64,000 nucleotides of DNA. Origin: Methylocella silvestris BL2 (lineage in GTDB: Bacteria; Pseudomonadota; Alphaproteobacteria; Rhizobiales; Beijerinckiaceae). Position 1 is the first letter of the stretch. The number at the start of each line of letters is the position of its first letter. The stretch covers positions 3,561,001 to 3,625,000 of the forward strand of contig NC_011666.1 of NCBI RefSeq assembly GCF_000021745.1, read 5' to 3'. A program made the translations under genes and the position numbers. Below are positions 44,582-53,211 of the stretch, piece after piece. Below the pieces are notes generated by a model. The model had not been told where the DNA came from. It worked only from the letters and a program-made list of their open reading frames with translations, and did no database searches.

Positions 44582-46579
44582 ATGACCATGGATGCGCCTT
44601 TGCGCAGTCATCAGTTCGTCCCGGGGCTCTGGCTCGGCCGCTTTCAGGGCGGCGTCGATCTCGGGCATGAACCCGCGATCGAGGCGGACGGCAAGCGTCA
44701 TTCGTCCTTCGACCGGCGGCGTATTTCCTTCCGATGGTTATCCGGCACGATTTTAACCGGCGTCTCGGGCGGCGCGCTGATCGGCGCCGCGATCTACGCC
44801 TCGCTCGGCAATCATGCCTTTATTCCCGAACCGCCGTCGCTTGCGCCGCGCAAGGAAATCAATGTCGATTTCGGGGTGAACCAGCACAAGGCGGATCGGC
44901 TCGTCAAAGCGGTCGACATTGTCGCGGCGAAGCAGAGCTTTCGCGCGCCGACGACGATCAAGGTCGGCGACAAGGAGGTGATGAAGACCCACACCTTCAC
45001 CCGCGTCGAGACTACGCTGCTGACCAGCAGCAGCGGCTTTGCCGATGTGCCGGCGTTTAACCCCTTGAAAATTCTCGCGGACGCGCGCAATCCGATCGAC
45101 GTCGCGCCGGAGCCGGTGCAGGACGACGCCGAAGTGTCCTGGACGATGCGCGACGTCTCGGTGGAAAATCTCGCTGCGACCAGCCTCAGTGACGAAGAGG
45201 TTCGCGCCCAGGTCGCCGAACACGTCAAGAACAGCGCGACCGCTGGTTCAAGACAGATCGCCCTGCCGCCGCAACTGCTCTTGATGCGCACGGCGCGCGC
45301 CAATCTGCCCGGCATGCTCGCCTACGCAAATCCCGCCGAGCAAATCAAGACGACGCCCTTTTCCGCGATCGAAGTGCGCATGGTGCCGGAAAACGTGACC
45401 AATGTCGCGCGCGCGCCGCAGCCGGCAAAGCCGGCGCAAACCGAGGAGCGGCTCGTTGTGGTGCGCCATGGCGAGACGCTCGACGACGTCCTGCGCGCGG
45501 CGGGGCTCAGCAGGGATAAGGCCGCCTTGGTGATCGCCGCGTTCAAACTGAAGGCCGGCGAATCGGCGGCCCCGGAGGGACGTCGCATTAAGCTGCTGTT
45601 CGCCGACCTCGAGGGCGCCGAGGAGAAAACGACGCTGGCGCGGCTTTCCGTCTACCAGGAGGAGAGCCTCGAGAGCGCCGTCGCCATCAACGATCGCGGC
45701 GACTATGTGCGCGTCACGGCGCCCGCGCGTCCGGCCAAGCGTCAGACCGACGACAGCGAAGACGAGGACGGCCTGCGCCTTTATGATTCGCTTTATGAAA
45801 CGGCGTTGAAACAGGAAATCCCGCGTCCGATCATCGATGATCTCGTGCGCGTCTTTGCCAATGACGTCGATTTTCAGCGCTCCGTTAGCGGCGGCGATTC
45901 GTTCGAGGCCTTCTACGACGAAAGCGACGAGGGCGAGGCGCGCAATCAGCTCCTTTATGCGACGATCACGGCGCGCGGCGAGACGTACCGCTATTATCGG
46001 TACCAGACGCCGGACGATGGCGTCGTCGATTTCTACGATCAGGACGGACGGTCGACCCGAAAATTCCTCGTGCGCACGCCGATCCTCAACGCCAAATTCA
46101 CCTCGGGATTCGGGTCGCGGTTCCATCCGATCCTCGGCTACACGCGTCCGCACACCGGCGTCGACTGGGCGGCTCCGATCGGCACGCCGATCGTCGCCGC
46201 CGGCAATGGCGTGATCGTCAAGGCGGGATGGGATTCAGGCTATGGCCGCCGCGTCGAGATCGAACACGCCAACGGCTATGTCACGACCTATAACCATATG
46301 TCGGGCTTTGCCCGCGGGGCGGGCGAGGGCGCGCGCGTCAAGCAGGGTCAGGTCATCGGCTATCTCGGCCAGACCGGCCTCGCGACCGGGCCGCATCTCC
46401 ATTACGAGGTGCTGGTCAACGGCCATTTCGTCGATCCGATGAAGGTGAAACTGTCGCGCACGCGTGAGTTCGACGGGCGCATGCTGGCCAATTTCAAGCG
46501 CGAGCGCGACCGCATCGATTCTTTGCTTGCCGAAGCGCCGGCGGCGGAGCGCGTCGTCGCCGAACAGCGCTCCAAATAG
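44582..46579 (+). CDS. Membrane-anchored M23-family peptidoglycan metallopeptidase
   Basis: Predicted cell-wall endopeptidase or divisome activator, 665 residues from the ATG at 44582. An N-terminal membrane anchor (FRWLSGTILTGVSGGALIGAAIYASLG, about residues 49-75) precedes a long periplasmic region, a LysM/OapA-like segment (LVVVRHGETLDDVLRAAGLS), and a C-terminal LytM/M23 domain: FGSRFHPILGYTRPHTGVDWAAPIGTPI with zinc ligands H and D, and GLATGPHLHYEVLVNG with the HxH motif. All zinc-site residues are present, so it is probably active. The upstream 78 codons of the open frame lack homology-like features and are excluded. Confidence 0.88.
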   Translation: MTMDAPLRSHQFVPGLWLGRFQGGVDLGHEPAIEADGKRHSSFDRRRISFRWLSGTILTGVSGGALIGAAIYASLGNHAFIPEPPSLAPRKEINVDFGVNQHKADRLVKAVDIVAAKQSFRAPTTIKVGDKEVMKTHTFTRVETTLLTSSSGFADVPAFNPLKILADARNPIDVAPEPVQDDAEVSWTMRDVSVENLAATSLSDEEVRAQVAEHVKNSATAGSRQIALPPQLLLMRTARANLPGMLAYANPAEQIKTTPFSAIEVRMVPENVTNVARAPQPAKPAQTEERLVVVRHGETLDDVLRAAGLSRDKAALVIAAFKLKAGESAAPEGRRIKLLFADLEGAEEKTTLARLSVYQEESLESAVAINDRGDYVRVTAPARPAKRQTDDSEDEDGLRLYDSLYETALKQEIPRPIIDDLVRVFANDVDFQRSVSGGDSFEAFYDESDEGEARNQLLYATITARGETYRYYRYQTPDDGVVDFYDQDGRSTRKFLVRTPILNAKFTSGFGSRFHPILGYTRPHTGVDWAAPIGTPIVAAGNGVIVKAGWDSGYGRRVEIEHANGYVTTYNHMSGFARGAGEGARVKQGQVIGYLGQTGLATGPHLHYEVLVNGHFVDPMKVKLSRTREFDGRMLANFKRERDRIDSLLAEAPAAERVVAEQRSK

Positions 46580-46614
46580 GGTCTGTGGCGAGCGGCTGAG
46601 CGCCCGCCAAAACC

Positions 46615-47322
46615 CTATTTTACAAGATCGGAGACGACAACCGACTTGTCGGACCCGACGAGTTTCATCCGCACCAACTCGTCGCCGTCAAACCAGAGGT
46701 CGCGGTCGAAATCCTCGGGGGGCTTGGCTGACAGCTGAAAATGCTGCGTCTTGCGCGCCACGCCGCCGATCGTCAGCGTCTCTTCGCCAAGATCCTTGAC
46801 CTTCACCGTATATCTCTTGCCGTCGGCGGGATCGAACAGCTCGGTCCGCGTAACAAGATCCCGGCTCCACAGGCTCGCCGGCGCGATCGATTTCGGCTCC
46901 TCCGACGACTTGCCGTCGACGATCAGCGTGATCTTGTCCGGCGTCGCAGACGGGGCGATTTCGATCGTGTGCTTCGTTCCATTATCGTCGGTCTGCGATT
47001 TGAAGGCGGTGAGCTGACCGGCTTTCCAGGTTTCGCTGCAGGCGTGCTCGTAGCGATAGGCTTCGATATACATGATCTTGACCGAAATATTGGTCTTGTT
47101 CTTGGCTGTGGTCGTATCGCCCTTGCGCTCGATGTCGATCACATTCGAGCCGATCTTGTCGCCTTTGCGGACGATATCGAAGGTCTGCTGCGCTTTCGCC
47201 GGGGGTTTCGACGCGGGCGCATGCGGGGCAGCTTCGCCTTTCGGCGCCGCTGGATCGGCGCGACCCGGGGTCACAGCGACCAATGCGGTCGTCAAAGCAA
47301 GCATAACGCCAAGTATTTTCAT
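46615..47322 (-). CDS. Exported DUF6134/DUF3108-like protein
   Basis: A 235-residue exported protein with signal peptide (KILGVMLALTTALVAVTPGRA) and an Ala/Pro/Lys linker. The domain follows the pattern of DUF6134: FDIVRKGDKIGSNVIDIERKG, NISVKIMYIEAYRYEHACSETW, LTAFKSQTDDNGTKHTIEI and a C-terminal DLWFDGDELVRMKLVGSD. The function is unknown; a beta-rich lipid- or cell-envelope-associated role is suggested by the similar DUF3108 group. It converges with the M23 peptidase gene with a 35-base gap. Confidence 0.72.
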   Translation of the reverse strand: MKILGVMLALTTALVAVTPGRADPAAPKGEAAPHAPASKPPAKAQQTFDIVRKGDKIGSNVIDIERKGDTTTAKNKTNISVKIMYIEAYRYEHACSETWKAGQLTAFKSQTDDNGTKHTIEIAPSATPDKITLIVDGKSSEEPKSIAPASLWSRDLVTRTELFDPADGKRYTVKVKDLGEETLTIGGVARKTQHFQLSAKPPEDFDRDLWFDGDELVRMKLVGSDKSVVVSDLVK

Positions 47323-47392
47323 GTCAGCACCCGTAAATTGCGGTCGAAATCATCTAAATCACAAAAGCGTCGGATTTTAGTCCCGAGCGAAC

Positions 47393-47520
47393 TCGGCGGC
47401 GTCCCGAGCGGGATCAGGAAAAGCGGGCCCCGGTTTCCGCCCGCATCCCACTCTAAACGCTTAGATCGATCCCGCGCATGACTTTGGACCGATTCGATTC
47501 AAAATCATCGTGATCAACTG
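47393..47520 (-). repeat. Dispersed intergenic palindrome, copy B (longest)
   Basis: On the minus strand: GATCACGATGATTTTGAATC, GAATCGGTCCAAAGTCATGC, GCGGGATCGATCTAAGCGTT, then AGAGTGGGATGCGGGCGG, AAACCGGGGCCCGCTTTTCC and TGATCCCGCTCGGGAC. The inner part is the same as copies A and C; the outer arm GGGATGCGGGCGGAAA/CTTTTCCTGATCCCGCTC is an extra inverted repeat. It fills most of the gap between the DUF6134 and gluQ genes. Families of this form occur in many Rhizobiales genomes. Confidence 0.62.
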
Positions 47521-47602
47521 TTGGCGAGCCCGCAGCTATTCCCATTCTCTCGATCGCGTCAACATTACCGGGGTTAATCTTGCTTCATCTTCGCCAATGA
47601 AA

Positions 47603-48493
47603 TCATGAGGCGGCAGTCGCCTCGACTTTCAGGGATTCGCGCGCCGCCTGCGGCGACAGGCCTTCCTGTCGCAGCGCTCGCAGCGATTTGGCGCGCAGGC
47701 TTTTCGACAGTTTCTGTCCCGATGCGTCACGAAGCAGGCGATGATGGCGATAGGTCGGCGCCGGCAGATCGAGCAGCGTCTGCAACAGGCGGTGGAGATG
47801 CGTCGCCATGTAGAGATCCTCGCCGCGGACGACGTCGGTCACGCCCTGCAGCGCGTCATCGGTCACGACGGCGATATGGTAGCTCGTCTTGATGTCGCGG
47901 CGCGCGATGATCGCGTCGCCCCAGATCGCAGGCGTCGCCGGGCGGCGCGACGCGCCGGCGCCCGAGGGGGAGCGCTCGAGCCAGTCGAGCTGAAACCCGA
48001 CATGGGCCAGCGCCGCCGCCATATCGATGCGCATCGCCGCGGAGCGTCCGCCGGCCAATCGCCTGGCCCGCTCGCTTGGCGAGAGATGTTTGCACAGGCC
48101 CGGATAGAGCGGCGATCCGTCGGGGTCGCGCGGCCAATCCGGCTTGCAGGCGACCGCGGCCATGATCTCGCCGCGCGAGCAAAAACACGGATATGCAACC
48201 CCGAGCGCGCGAAGCCGCTCCAGCGCATTGGCGTAATCGGCGAAATGTTCAGATTGGCGCCGCGGCGGCAGCTCCCAGCTGAGGCCCAGCCAGCGAAGGT
48301 CGTCATAGATCGCCTGCTCGAATTCCGGGCGGCACCGTTCGACGTCTATATTCTCGATGCGCAGCAGCATGCGGCCGCCGGTCGATTGCGCCAGATCGAA
48401 GTTCAGCGCGGCCGAATAGGCATGGCCAAGATGAAGCAATCCGTTCGAGGAAGGCGCGAAGCGGAAGGTCTGATTCGAGAAGCTCCGCGTCAT
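47603..48493 (-). CDS. gluQ: Glutamyl-Q tRNA(Asp) synthetase
   Basis: Attaches glutamate to queuosine at the wobble base of tRNA(Asp). It resembles the catalytic half of glutamyl-tRNA synthetase without the anticodon-binding domain. The 296 residues show RFAPSSNGLLHLGHAYSA (HIGH-like HLGH), LRIENIDVERCRPEFEQAIY, a cysteine-rich insertion beginning YPCFCSRGEI, VVRGEDLYMATHLHRLLQTL and GQKLSKSLRA (KMSKS-like). Length agrees with GluQ-RS rather than GltX. It is followed downstream by the palindrome copy B. Confidence 0.92.
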   Translation of the reverse strand: MTRSFSNQTFRFAPSSNGLLHLGHAYSAALNFDLAQSTGGRMLLRIENIDVERCRPEFEQAIYDDLRWLGLSWELPPRRQSEHFADYANALERLRALGVAYPCFCSRGEIMAAVACKPDWPRDPDGSPLYPGLCKHLSPSERARRLAGGRSAAMRIDMAAALAHVGFQLDWLERSPSGAGASRRPATPAIWGDAIIARRDIKTSYHIAVVTDDALQGVTDVVRGEDLYMATHLHRLLQTLLDLPAPTYRHHRLLRDASGQKLSKSLRAKSLRALRQEGLSPQAARESLKVEATAAS

Positions 48494-48497
48494 GCTT

Positions 48498-48596
48498 TCA
48501 GGCGTCCGAAGGAATGTCGATCAAGTCGCGGCGCGCGCGCCGGCGCTTCAGTCTCGGTTCGAAAATCGAGAATTTCACCCCGTATTTATCAAGCAT
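48498..48596 (-). CDS. Possible 32-residue small protein between phaC and gluQ
   Basis: A short frame in the gap after phaC encodes a basic peptide (LDKYGVKFSIFEPRLKRRRA and a further DLIDIPSD). It ends five bases before the gluQ start, a spacing typical of coupled genes, but the ribosome binding site is weak and I do not recognise the sequence. It could equally be the end of a chance frame that runs into phaC. Confidence 0.25.
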   Translation of the reverse strand: MLDKYGVKFSIFEPRLKRRRARRDLIDIPSDA

Positions 48597-48700
48597 AATG
48601 CGGCGCTTCGATTCGCGCGAAAAATCGTGCGGCGGGTCAAAAAGGCGTGAAAAGCCCTCCGGCCCGGCCGGTTTCGCGCGCGCAGGAGCCTGATCGGGCG

Positions 48701-50794
48701 TCAGTAGCGCACCTTCACATATTCGCCCGGCGCGTCGCAAAGCGGCTTCAGCGCGCCTTCGCCGGGAATGCGCGCCGGCACGCGCTCGGGCGCTTGCGCC
48801 GTGACCCATTGGATCCAGTCCGGCCACCAACTGCCGGGATGCTCCGTCGCCTTGGCCAGCCAGTCCTCGAACGCGCCGGAGGGCGGTTCGCCGACCCAAT
48901 ATTGATATTTGGGTTTTGCGACCGAATTGATGACGCCGGCGATATGGCCGGACCCCGCAAGCACATAGCGAACCTCGCCGCCGAACAGCTGCGCGCCGAT
49001 AAAGACGGAGCGCGCCGGCGCGATATGATCCTCGCGCGCGGCGAGGTGATAAATCGGAATCGTCACCTTGTGCAGGTCGAGAGGCTTGCCGCCAAAGGAG
49101 GACAGGCCGCGCGCGAATTTATTTTCGAGGTAGCAGTCGCGCAGATAGGCCATGTGGTTGGCCGCCGTCATCCGCGTCGCGTCGGAGTTCCAGGCGAGCA
49201 GGTCGAAGGCGAGCGGCGCCTTGCCTTTCATGTAATTGTTGATGACGAAGGACCAGATCAAATCTTCGGGCCGCAGCATGTTGAAGGAATTCGCCATCGA
49301 CGCCGCTTCGAGATAGCCGGGGCCGGCCATTTTCTCCTCAAGATCGCGCAATTGCTCCTCGTCGACGAACAGTTTCAGATCGCCGGCCTGGCTGAAATCG
49401 GTCTGCGTCGTGAAGAAGGAGGCGCTGTCGATCCTCTTGTCGCCCGTCTCGGCCATATAGGCGAGCGTCATCGCGAGCAACGTCCCGCCGATGCAATAGC
49501 CGATGGGGGTCACGGCGGTTTCGCCGGTCGCTTTCTCGATGGCGTCGAGCGCGGCGAAAATGCCCTCGCGCATATAGTCCTCGAACCCCTTGTCGCGATG
49601 GCGCGCGTCGGGATTGACCCAGGAGATGATGAAGACGGTCAGCCCCTGCGAAACCGCATAGCGCACGAAGCTTTTTTCGGCGGTGAGATCGAGGATGTAG
49701 AATTTATTGATCCAGGGCGGCACAATCAGCAGCGGCCGTTTGTAGACGGTCTCGGTGGTCGGCGCATATTGAATGAGTTCGATGAGTTCGTTGCGGAAAA
49801 TGACTTTTCCCGGCGTCGTCGCCAGATTGACGCCGACCTCGAATTTCGACGCGTCGTAGCGGGTAATTTTCAGGCGCCCGTTGCCGGCCTCAAGGTCGCG
49901 CGCGAGCATGGAGGCGCCGCGCACCAGGTTTTCGCCGCTCGACTGCCAGGTTTCCTTCAGCACCTCGGGATTGGTCGCGAAGAAATTCGACGGCGACAAG
50001 GCGCTGGACAGCTGCCGGAAATAGAATTTGGCTTTCTCGCGCGCGCGCGGATCGAGCTCTTCGGAGCGTTCGATCAGGCCGTTCGCCCAATTGACGCTGA
50101 TCGCATGCGCCTGCCGCAGAAAATCGAAGAACGGGCTTTCGCGCCATTCCGGAGCGGCGAACCGCTTGTCGGATGGATCATAGGGGACGAGCGGGTCGCC
50201 CGATTCGCCGGAGAGCCGGCGCACCGTGTTCGACATGAGGCCGAGAAAACTCATCATCAGCGCGGTCTGCGCCTCGGCGGTCTTTTTCGGGTCGCTGAGC
50301 CAGAGTTCGGTCACCTTGCTGATCGAGCGCACCGCATTTGAGAGCTCGGTCGCAAGTTCGCTCTTGATTTCGCCGGGCTCCGGCGGCTTGAGGCTCGCCG
50401 CGAGCGCCTTGCCGCCCTGTTCGAACAGGCGCGCGATGTTATAGGCCATCCGCTCGAAATCGGGTTTGGGCGCGTCGCCCGCCGCGCCGCTCGGATTTGC
50501 GAGATTTGCAAAGATCGGAGACAGCGCCGCAAGCGCTGGCGGCACGGCGGGAAATCCGGCCGGAAAGCCGACGGGGAAAGCGGGTGTCGCGGGCGGCGCG
50601 GCGGTCGGAGCGGCGTTCGCGCCTGCGCCCTTCGCCTCCGCGCCATTGCCGGATGGAGCCTGCGCCGCGGGCGCCTCGGCGCGCCGCTTCTCCTGCGCCG
50701 AGGCCTGCGCCAGCGCCCGTTTCTTGCGCGCCGCAACCTTGGCCTTGTTGACCTGTGCGGTTTCTGGCGCGCGGCGGGGTCCTGTCGGGCTCAT
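48701..50794 (-). CDS. phaC: Class I poly(3-hydroxyalkanoate) synthase, PhaC, with long N-terminal extension
   Basis: Polymerises (R)-3-hydroxyacyl-CoA into PHA storage granules. The 697 residues include an Ala/Pro-rich N-terminal stretch of roughly 110 residues, longer than in the ~590-residue Cupriavidus enzyme, then the PhaC N domain and an alpha/beta-hydrolase domain. The lipase-like box PIGYCIGGTLLA holds the catalytic cysteine; AAREDHIAPARS supplies the aspartate and GSGHIAGVINS the histidine. AGAGGA lies seven bases upstream of the ATG. No phaA/phaB or phasin gene is adjacent. Confidence 0.95.
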   Translation of the reverse strand: MSPTGPRRAPETAQVNKAKVAARKKRALAQASAQEKRRAEAPAAQAPSGNGAEAKGAGANAAPTAAPPATPAFPVGFPAGFPAVPPALAALSPIFANLANPSGAAGDAPKPDFERMAYNIARLFEQGGKALAASLKPPEPGEIKSELATELSNAVRSISKVTELWLSDPKKTAEAQTALMMSFLGLMSNTVRRLSGESGDPLVPYDPSDKRFAAPEWRESPFFDFLRQAHAISVNWANGLIERSEELDPRAREKAKFYFRQLSSALSPSNFFATNPEVLKETWQSSGENLVRGASMLARDLEAGNGRLKITRYDASKFEVGVNLATTPGKVIFRNELIELIQYAPTTETVYKRPLLIVPPWINKFYILDLTAEKSFVRYAVSQGLTVFIISWVNPDARHRDKGFEDYMREGIFAALDAIEKATGETAVTPIGYCIGGTLLAMTLAYMAETGDKRIDSASFFTTQTDFSQAGDLKLFVDEEQLRDLEEKMAGPGYLEAASMANSFNMLRPEDLIWSFVINNYMKGKAPLAFDLLAWNSDATRMTAANHMAYLRDCYLENKFARGLSSFGGKPLDLHKVTIPIYHLAAREDHIAPARSVFIGAQLFGGEVRYVLAGSGHIAGVINSVAKPKYQYWVGEPPSGAFEDWLAKATEHPGSWWPDWIQWVTAQAPERVPARIPGEGALKPLCDAPGEYVKVRY

Positions 50795-51127
50795 GGCGTT
50801 GTCCTCTGAGGTTTCTTATTTGTTTTCGACTGCGGGTTCTTTGGATTGAGGCGCCTTGTCTAAGATGCATCGTAAGATAGGAGAGCAAACGCGTCGGGCA
50901 AGCGGCCGGTTTGGCGTCATCATAATGGTTTTGCGCCGCCGGAAAACCATGTTGTGACGCTATTCTCCCTAGGTCTTAATCACGCGACGGGGCGGATGCG
51001 CGCCTTTCGCTCTTCAAGCTTCCGTTTTAACGATCGTGCGATCCGAACTGCCGGCAATTTTTCGGATCATGCTCAAAAAATCCAATAGCGACGTCCAAGC
51101 GGCGTCCCGACTGACGAGACCCTAGAT
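50795..51127. other. Divergent gap between phaC and the 51128 gene
   Basis: A gap of 333 bases that should hold the promoters of phaC (minus) and the small exported protein gene (plus). No structured RNA, repeat or small gene was recognised. Confidence 0.4.
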
Positions 51128-51613
51128 ATGGCCAAATGCGCGCGCTTTCTTCCGACTGCCTTAGCCTCTGCGTCGGCTCGCCCAACGCCGCGCGTCGCGA
51201 TGGCGCTGGCGGCCCTCTTGGCCTCGAGCCTCGCCGCGCCGCCGCTCGCCGCACAGACGCCGGCCCAGCCGTCCGCCTCTTCGCCCACCCCTGCGCCCGA
51301 TCCTTCGGCCGCCCCTGCTCCCGCCCCCGCGCGACAGAAGACCGCGGTCGAGAAACGCAATCCGGCCGGCTCGCCGCTGGATACGCTGCTGAACACCAAG
51401 ATCTGGCCCGATGTGCCGGAAGCCAAGGACTTCGTGAAGGAAGCGCGCCCCGATCCCGACACCCTCAGCTATCAGCCGACTTGGGGCGCCGAGCCGACCC
51501 GGCCGAAGCCGCGCAATCCGGCAGAGCTCGACACGCTCCGGCGCGAACTCAGCGGCGCGGAGGCTAGCAACAAGGCGCGCGGCGTCGTTCCCCCCGCCGG
51601 CGCGCAGCAATAG
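51128..51613 (+). CDS. Small exported protein with Pro/Ala-rich linker, function unknown
   Basis: 161 residues. A signal peptide (MALAALLASSLAAPPLAA, with an upstream basic stretch) is followed by a Pro/Ala/Ser linker (QPSASSPTPAPDPSAAPAPA) and a conserved-looking C-terminal part with SPLDTLLNTKIWPDVPEAKD, DFVKEARPDPDTLSYQPTWG and RNPAELDTLRREL. The WPDVPEAKDFV and DTLSYQPTWG motifs suggest a family of short periplasmic proteins in Rhizobiales; I do not know a function. A start at the internal ATG (residue 25) would give a tighter signal peptide. It converges with nth. Confidence 0.65.
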   Translation: MAKCARFLPTALASASARPTPRVAMALAALLASSLAAPPLAAQTPAQPSASSPTPAPDPSAAPAPAPARQKTAVEKRNPAGSPLDTLLNTKIWPDVPEAKDFVKEARPDPDTLSYQPTWGAEPTRPKPRNPAELDTLRRELSGAEASNKARGVVPPAGAQQ

Positions 51614-51625
51614 GCGTTTCCCGCG

Positions 51626-52384
51626 TCAGGGCAGAAGCGTCTTATCGGGAAAGTTGCAAAGATCGGCGATCAGGCAGCGCCAGCATTCGGGCCGGCGCGC
51701 CTTGCACACATAGCGCCCGTGCAAGATCAGCCAGTGATGCGCATGGCGTTTATAGACGTCCGGGATGACGCGTTCGAGGCCAAGCTCGACTTCGAGCGGA
51801 GTCTTGCCTTTCGCCAGCGGGATGCGGTTCGAGACGCGAAAAATATGCGTGTCGACGGCGATCGTCGCCGCGCCGAAAGCGATGTTCATCACCACATTGG
51901 CGGTCTTGCGCCCAACGCCGGGAAGGGTTTCGAGCGCCGCCCGGTCGTGCGGGACCTCGCCGCCGAAGCGTTCGACCAATTGGCGCGACGCTTCGATGAT
52001 ATGTTTGGCCTTGGTCCGGTAGAGGCCGATGGTCCTGATCATTTCGCGCAGGCGATCCTCGCCGAGCGCCAGCATTTTTTGAGGGCTGTCGACGAGCGCA
52101 AACAGCGCCTTCGTCGCCTTGTTGACGCCGACGTCGGTCGCCTGAGCCGACAGCGTCACGGCGACCAGCAAAGTATAGGGATTGATATAATCGAGTTCGC
52201 CTTCGGGATGCGGCGAGGCGGCTTCGAAACGGGCGAAAATCGCGGCGATTCGGCCGGCCTGCGCCGCCCGCGCTTTTGCGGAGGCCGCTGGAGCGCCGCC
52301 GGCCACCGACAGGCCGGCCGCCGCGCGCGGGCCCGCGGATTTTGCCATGGTTCTTTTCGCCATAGGCGCGTTATAGTTTGGCAA
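51626..52384 (-). CDS. nth: Endonuclease III, Nth
   Basis: DNA glycosylase/AP lyase of base-excision repair, acting on oxidised pyrimidines. In the 252 residues the helix-hairpin-helix ETLPGVGRKTANVVMN contains the catalytic lysine, AVDTHIFRVSNRI the catalytic aspartate, and the C-terminus the 4Fe-4S cysteines spaced C-x6-C-x2-C-x5-C (CKARRPECWRCLIADLC). The first ~40 residues are Ala-rich and non-conserved; start codons at residues 8 or 13 are possible. Its upstream end is close to the divergent DUF2244 gene. Confidence 0.93.
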   Translation of the reverse strand: MPNYNAPMAKRTMAKSAGPRAAAGLSVAGGAPAASAKARAAQAGRIAAIFARFEAASPHPEGELDYINPYTLLVAVTLSAQATDVGVNKATKALFALVDSPQKMLALGEDRLREMIRTIGLYRTKAKHIIEASRQLVERFGGEVPHDRAALETLPGVGRKTANVVMNIAFGAATIAVDTHIFRVSNRIPLAKGKTPLEVELGLERVIPDVYKRHAHHWLILHGRYVCKARRPECWRCLIADLCNFPDKTLLP

Positions 52385-52410
52385 GGAGCGAGAGAGAAGA
52401 GCCGCGCCTC

Positions 52411-52920
52411 ATGCCGACCGCCGAGTCCGCCACCCTCCCAAGCGACCCCGCCCTTTTCGCGACGCGGCTGCAGCCGCATCGCTCGCTGCGCGCCGCTCAT
52501 TTCAGACTGCTGCTGATGGCGTTTTTGGCGGCCAATATAATCACCAGCCTGCCGTTCATTTTTTTGGGGGCCTGGCCCGTCGCCGGCTTCTGCGGCCTAG
52601 ACGTCGCGCTGCTCTATGTCGCCTTCAAGGCGAATTTCCGCGCCGCGCGGGCTTATGAAGATTTTGCATTGACGCCCTTCGATCTGCTCGTCGTCAAGGT
52701 GAGCGCGGCGGGCGAGCGGGCGGAATGGCGCTTCAATCCTGCTTTTGTGCGGCTGGAGCGCGAGGAGCATGAGGAATTCGGCACATTGCGGCTGGCGCTG
52801 GTGTCGCGGGGAATGAGCCTTGAGGTCGCGGATTTTCTCGGGCCCGGCGAAAAGGCGAATTTTGCAGGGGCTTTGTCCCGCGCGCTCGCGGAAGCGCGGC
52901 GCGGTCCGCGCTATTCCTGA
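52411..52920 (+). CDS. DUF2244-family membrane protein
   Basis: A 169-residue protein with two adjacent transmembrane segments (FRLLLMAFLAANIITSLPFIFLGAW and VAGFCGLDVALLYVAF) followed by a C-terminal cytoplasmic domain (AYEDFALTPFDLLVVKVSA, EWRFNPAFVRLEREEHEEFG, LVSRGMSLEVADFLGPGEK). This is the DUF2244 pattern found in alphaproteobacteria, often beside nth or cytochrome oxidase genes. Function unknown. ATG at 52411 chosen; an in-frame TTG at 52378 would overlap the nth start. Confidence 0.82.
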   Translation: MPTAESATLPSDPALFATRLQPHRSLRAAHFRLLLMAFLAANIITSLPFIFLGAWPVAGFCGLDVALLYVAFKANFRAARAYEDFALTPFDLLVVKVSAAGERAEWRFNPAFVRLEREEHEEFGTLRLALVSRGMSLEVADFLGPGEKANFAGALSRALAEARRGPRYS

Positions 52921-52944
52921 GACGGAAAAATGATCTGAGAAAGC

Positions 52945-52973
52945 CCGGCCGTTTCAACCTGTGAAACGGCCGG
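52945..52973. terminator. Strong hairpin terminator downstream of the DUF2244 gene
   Basis: CCGGCCGTTTCA (52945-52956) pairs perfectly with TGAAACGGCCGG (52962-52973) around a five-base loop. It lies 25 bases after the DUF2244 stop. On the minus strand it is followed by GGCTTTCTC and later a T-run, so it may also end transcripts from the convergent gene at 53212-53622. Confidence 0.55.
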
Positions 52974-53211
52974 CCAGACAAGGCGGCGCCTGCTATTTCA
53001 AGAAAATCGGCGCGAAACCGTCCGAAAGTCGCGAAGGCATCGAACCTCGCGCGGTGTCACTACTCCCGTTGACGGGGCCTGTGCTTGACCCAAACACGTT
53101 AAGAAAACATAAAAAAGAGTTGAAACCGCAGAAGATTTTGCAAGGCCGGCGCGTCTCCGACGCCTGTTCGCAACCTTTCGGCGAAGCCTTTTGCGCGCGG
53201 CGGCTGCAAGC

